NCBI RefSeq assembly: GCF_036320965.1
Contig: NC_092261.1
Coordinates: 17,189,646 to 17,253,645 of the forward strand
Direction: 5' to 3'
DNA length: 64,000 nucleotides
Source of the DNA: Panulirus ornatus
Taxonomy: Eukaryota > Arthropoda > Malacostraca > Decapoda > Palinuridae
In this document: piece after piece, positions 62,486-64,000 of the stretch
Numbering within the stretch: the first letter of the stretch is position 1
How the letters are laid out: each line of letters begins with the position of its first letter
Translations under genes and position numbers: made by a program
The notes under the pieces: model-generated
What the model saw: the letters and a program-made list of their open reading frames with translations, nothing else
What the model was told of the DNA's origin: nothing
Databases searched by the model: none

Positions 62486-63297
62486 GATAATTTCATTTGA
62501 TAGATGTAGATACAAAGTTTTACATTCTATTATTACACGTGCTAGCTTTGATCATACTGGATTTAGGTGAAAGAACTGATATGCAAGTGTCTGTATACTA
62601 ATCTACACCATTTTGTCAATAAATCTTTGCATTAAGGTGTACAGGCTAACATACTGTTTTTAATCAGACACATTATTCCGAAATCTGTTTCCAAACTACA
62701 TCCTGAGCCATCATGTTAAACTATTGACTCTCGTCAGCATGGCGCTAAGTCTGCTCGATGCACTGGGTAATTTTTTAGTTCATGTTACCAATCCATAATG
62801 TGTCTACATCAATGGGTCATGCCAGTGCGTTCGTTTGTGGTCCTTGCAATTCGATCCTGGTCTGCCAGTATGCGGCTTGGATTCATGCTACTGTTGCTGC
62901 TCGGACTGGCTTATACAACTACAGCAGTTGTAGGTGAAATGCACCTCAAGGACCTCCTCTTTCCACCTGTCACGAGTCACGACTGTAGGAAATCCTGACT
63001 ATATTGGAAAAAACTTCTTAATAACTTCTGTTTTTCGTTGATTGAGTCAATACAAGAAGAAGAAAAAAGAAAATGGATGCAAAATGACAATGTATAGCAG
63101 ACATAAATATAAACATTTTAAGATTTCTTTGCAAAAGGTCTTTACGGAAAATGGATGAGTCGCTAATACTGGGCTGCTGAAGTTTCCATGATGCACGCTA
63201 GATGGCAGGGTATCGCAGCCCATATCATTTATACCGCCCAAGGATTCTTAAATGAGGAGGGTTTCGTAATTATCAAATACAAATGTTTCTTTTTAAT
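62486..63297. other. No recognisable gene
   Basis: The frame 62798-62998 (+) has a hydrophobic run (FMLLLLLGLAYTTTAVVG) that could look like a signal peptide, but it stands alone with no supported exon around it. Confidence 0.35.
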
Positions 63298-63349
63298 GCT
63301 AGCCGAGACGCACGAGCAACTGTGGCCCTAATCATGGCCATCACATTAA

Positions 63350-63384
<35 letters not shown>

Positions 63385-63500
63385 CTAGCCTGAGCCAGGT
63401 ACCTATTTTATCGACCAACCCCGAGGGGTTTGGATGAACAGCTGGGTTGCTTTGGACCGACTGCCGCCGCAAACAGGAGCGCTAACCTCCACAGCACGGA
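63298..63500 (-). mobile_element. tRNA-derived SINE with short internal (AT)n
   Basis: Same layout as 61885-62140: minus-strand head (decayed promoter region near 63450-63500), common block caacccagctgttcatccaa, ggtacctggctcagg, (AT)n of only about 31 bp (63352-63382), and 3' domain atggccatgattagggccac. A T-rich run precedes it on the plus strand. Confidence 0.7.
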
Positions 63501-63899
63501 GGCCAACTTGTTAGTTTTCTTTCATGTTTTCTTTACAGCAGTGAAATGGTTCGATTCTGAACACGCTACACGTATCCACAGTCCTATATCTAAGTTTATA
63601 CCCAGATATATGACTGTATAGGTCAACTAGAACGGATTTTGGTATTCAACTCTTGAGGTCATTTACAGGTTTCGTTACCTGCACATCAGCTTTCTCATTT
63701 CCCTTTACTTTTCTTCTCCTGTGAATTATCTAAACTTTCCTCAACACTTTACGCAATATATCTACACTTTCTACATGTCTTTCTCTCCCTCTCTACAACA
63801 TAAAACTGTAGGTGCAGATAAAATACTGACGAGTAACTTATGCAAGTTTGGAGGTAGAAATTTTTTTTTTTCTTCAATTTATTCATTACCTGGCATAAA

Positions 63900-64000
63900 G
63901 TGCTTCTTTCTTTCTTTCGTACTATTCGCCATTTCCCGCGATAGCGAGGTAGCGTTAAGAACAGAGGACTGGGCCTTCGAGGGAATATCCTCACCTGGCC
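63900..64000 (-). mobile_element. Family-2 SINE-like element, cut by the window end
   Basis: Contains tttctttcgtactattcgcc, atttcccgcgatagcgaggt, agcgttaagaacagaggact and gggccttcgagggaatatcc, which is the 3' half on the minus strand. The hairpin reads CTCGC-TATC-GCGGG. The rest lies beyond 64000. Confidence 0.85.

Noticed and set aside
62798..62998. 66-codon frame with a hydrophobic run as a secreted peptide gene
   Set aside because: Single short frame, no supported splice partners, no repeat of the pattern, and no start context evidence.

Overview
The window looks like intergenic DNA from a large, repeat-rich invertebrate genome, and a decapod crustacean is my best guess. The guess rests on the density of (AT)n, (AG)n and (CA)n tracts, the tRNA-derived SINEs, and a non-LTR retrotransposon family of a kind I associate with lobster, crab and crayfish genomes. 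That is recollection of style, not a database match. I find no intact host protein-coding gene, rRNA gene, functional tRNA gene, CRISPR array or prokaryotic operon. Every long open frame is a retrotransposon reverse transcriptase (RT), a minisatellite read in frame, or a shadow of one of these.

The main component is one LINE family, present at least seven times: A (228-2926, +), E (11456-13930, -), D (14880-16685, +, old), G (19766-20292, -, very old), B (26965-28440, -), C (40022-42229, -) and F (42230-43385, +). There are also two orphan 3'UTR pieces (14031-14440 and 28517-28735). The protein runs from the end of an APE-type endonuclease, through a full RT with FADD, to a basic C-terminal domain. 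In all copies with a preserved young tail, the poly(A) end abuts an (AT)n tract. Copy A sits inside the internal (AT)n of a tRNA-derived SINE whose two halves flank it, and that SINE itself interrupts a minisatellite. C and F are head-to-head copies forming a large inverted repeat. Fossils of at least two other LINE groups are present: Jockey-like (about 4.8, 6.1-6.45, 17.1-17.5, 29.3-30.1 and 55.66-56.2 kb) and CR1/Rex-like (44.5-45.95 kb).

Short elements include a tRNA-derived SINE with an internal (AT)n (split copy at 0.1/3.0 kb, 61.9 kb, 63.3 kb), related tRNA-type SINEs (22.3, 59.7 and perhaps 60.3 kb) and a tRNA-Val-like SINE head (14.76 kb). A second SINE-like family (14.46, 48.5, 51.67, 52.35 and 63.9 kb) has a 3' hairpin nearly the same as that of the LINE. 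A foldback element at 8.1-8.4 kb and a terminal-inverted-repeat element at 39.74-39.95 kb both contain hammerhead-ribozyme-like cores.

The rest is minisatellites: 30-bp units with 60- and 90-bp higher-order structure at 37.8-38.7 kb; a dispersed 21-bp unit at 10.5, 25.1 and 50.3 kb; units of 15, 27, 35, 52, about 60, about 70 and about 104 bp elsewhere; and a 1-kb degenerate array at 47-48 kb. There is also an ancient tandem duplication at 16.4-19.6 kb. Elements and microsatellites are nested together, so the window reads as layers of insertion into simple repeats. Coordinates of degenerate repeats are approximate because alignments were made by eye.
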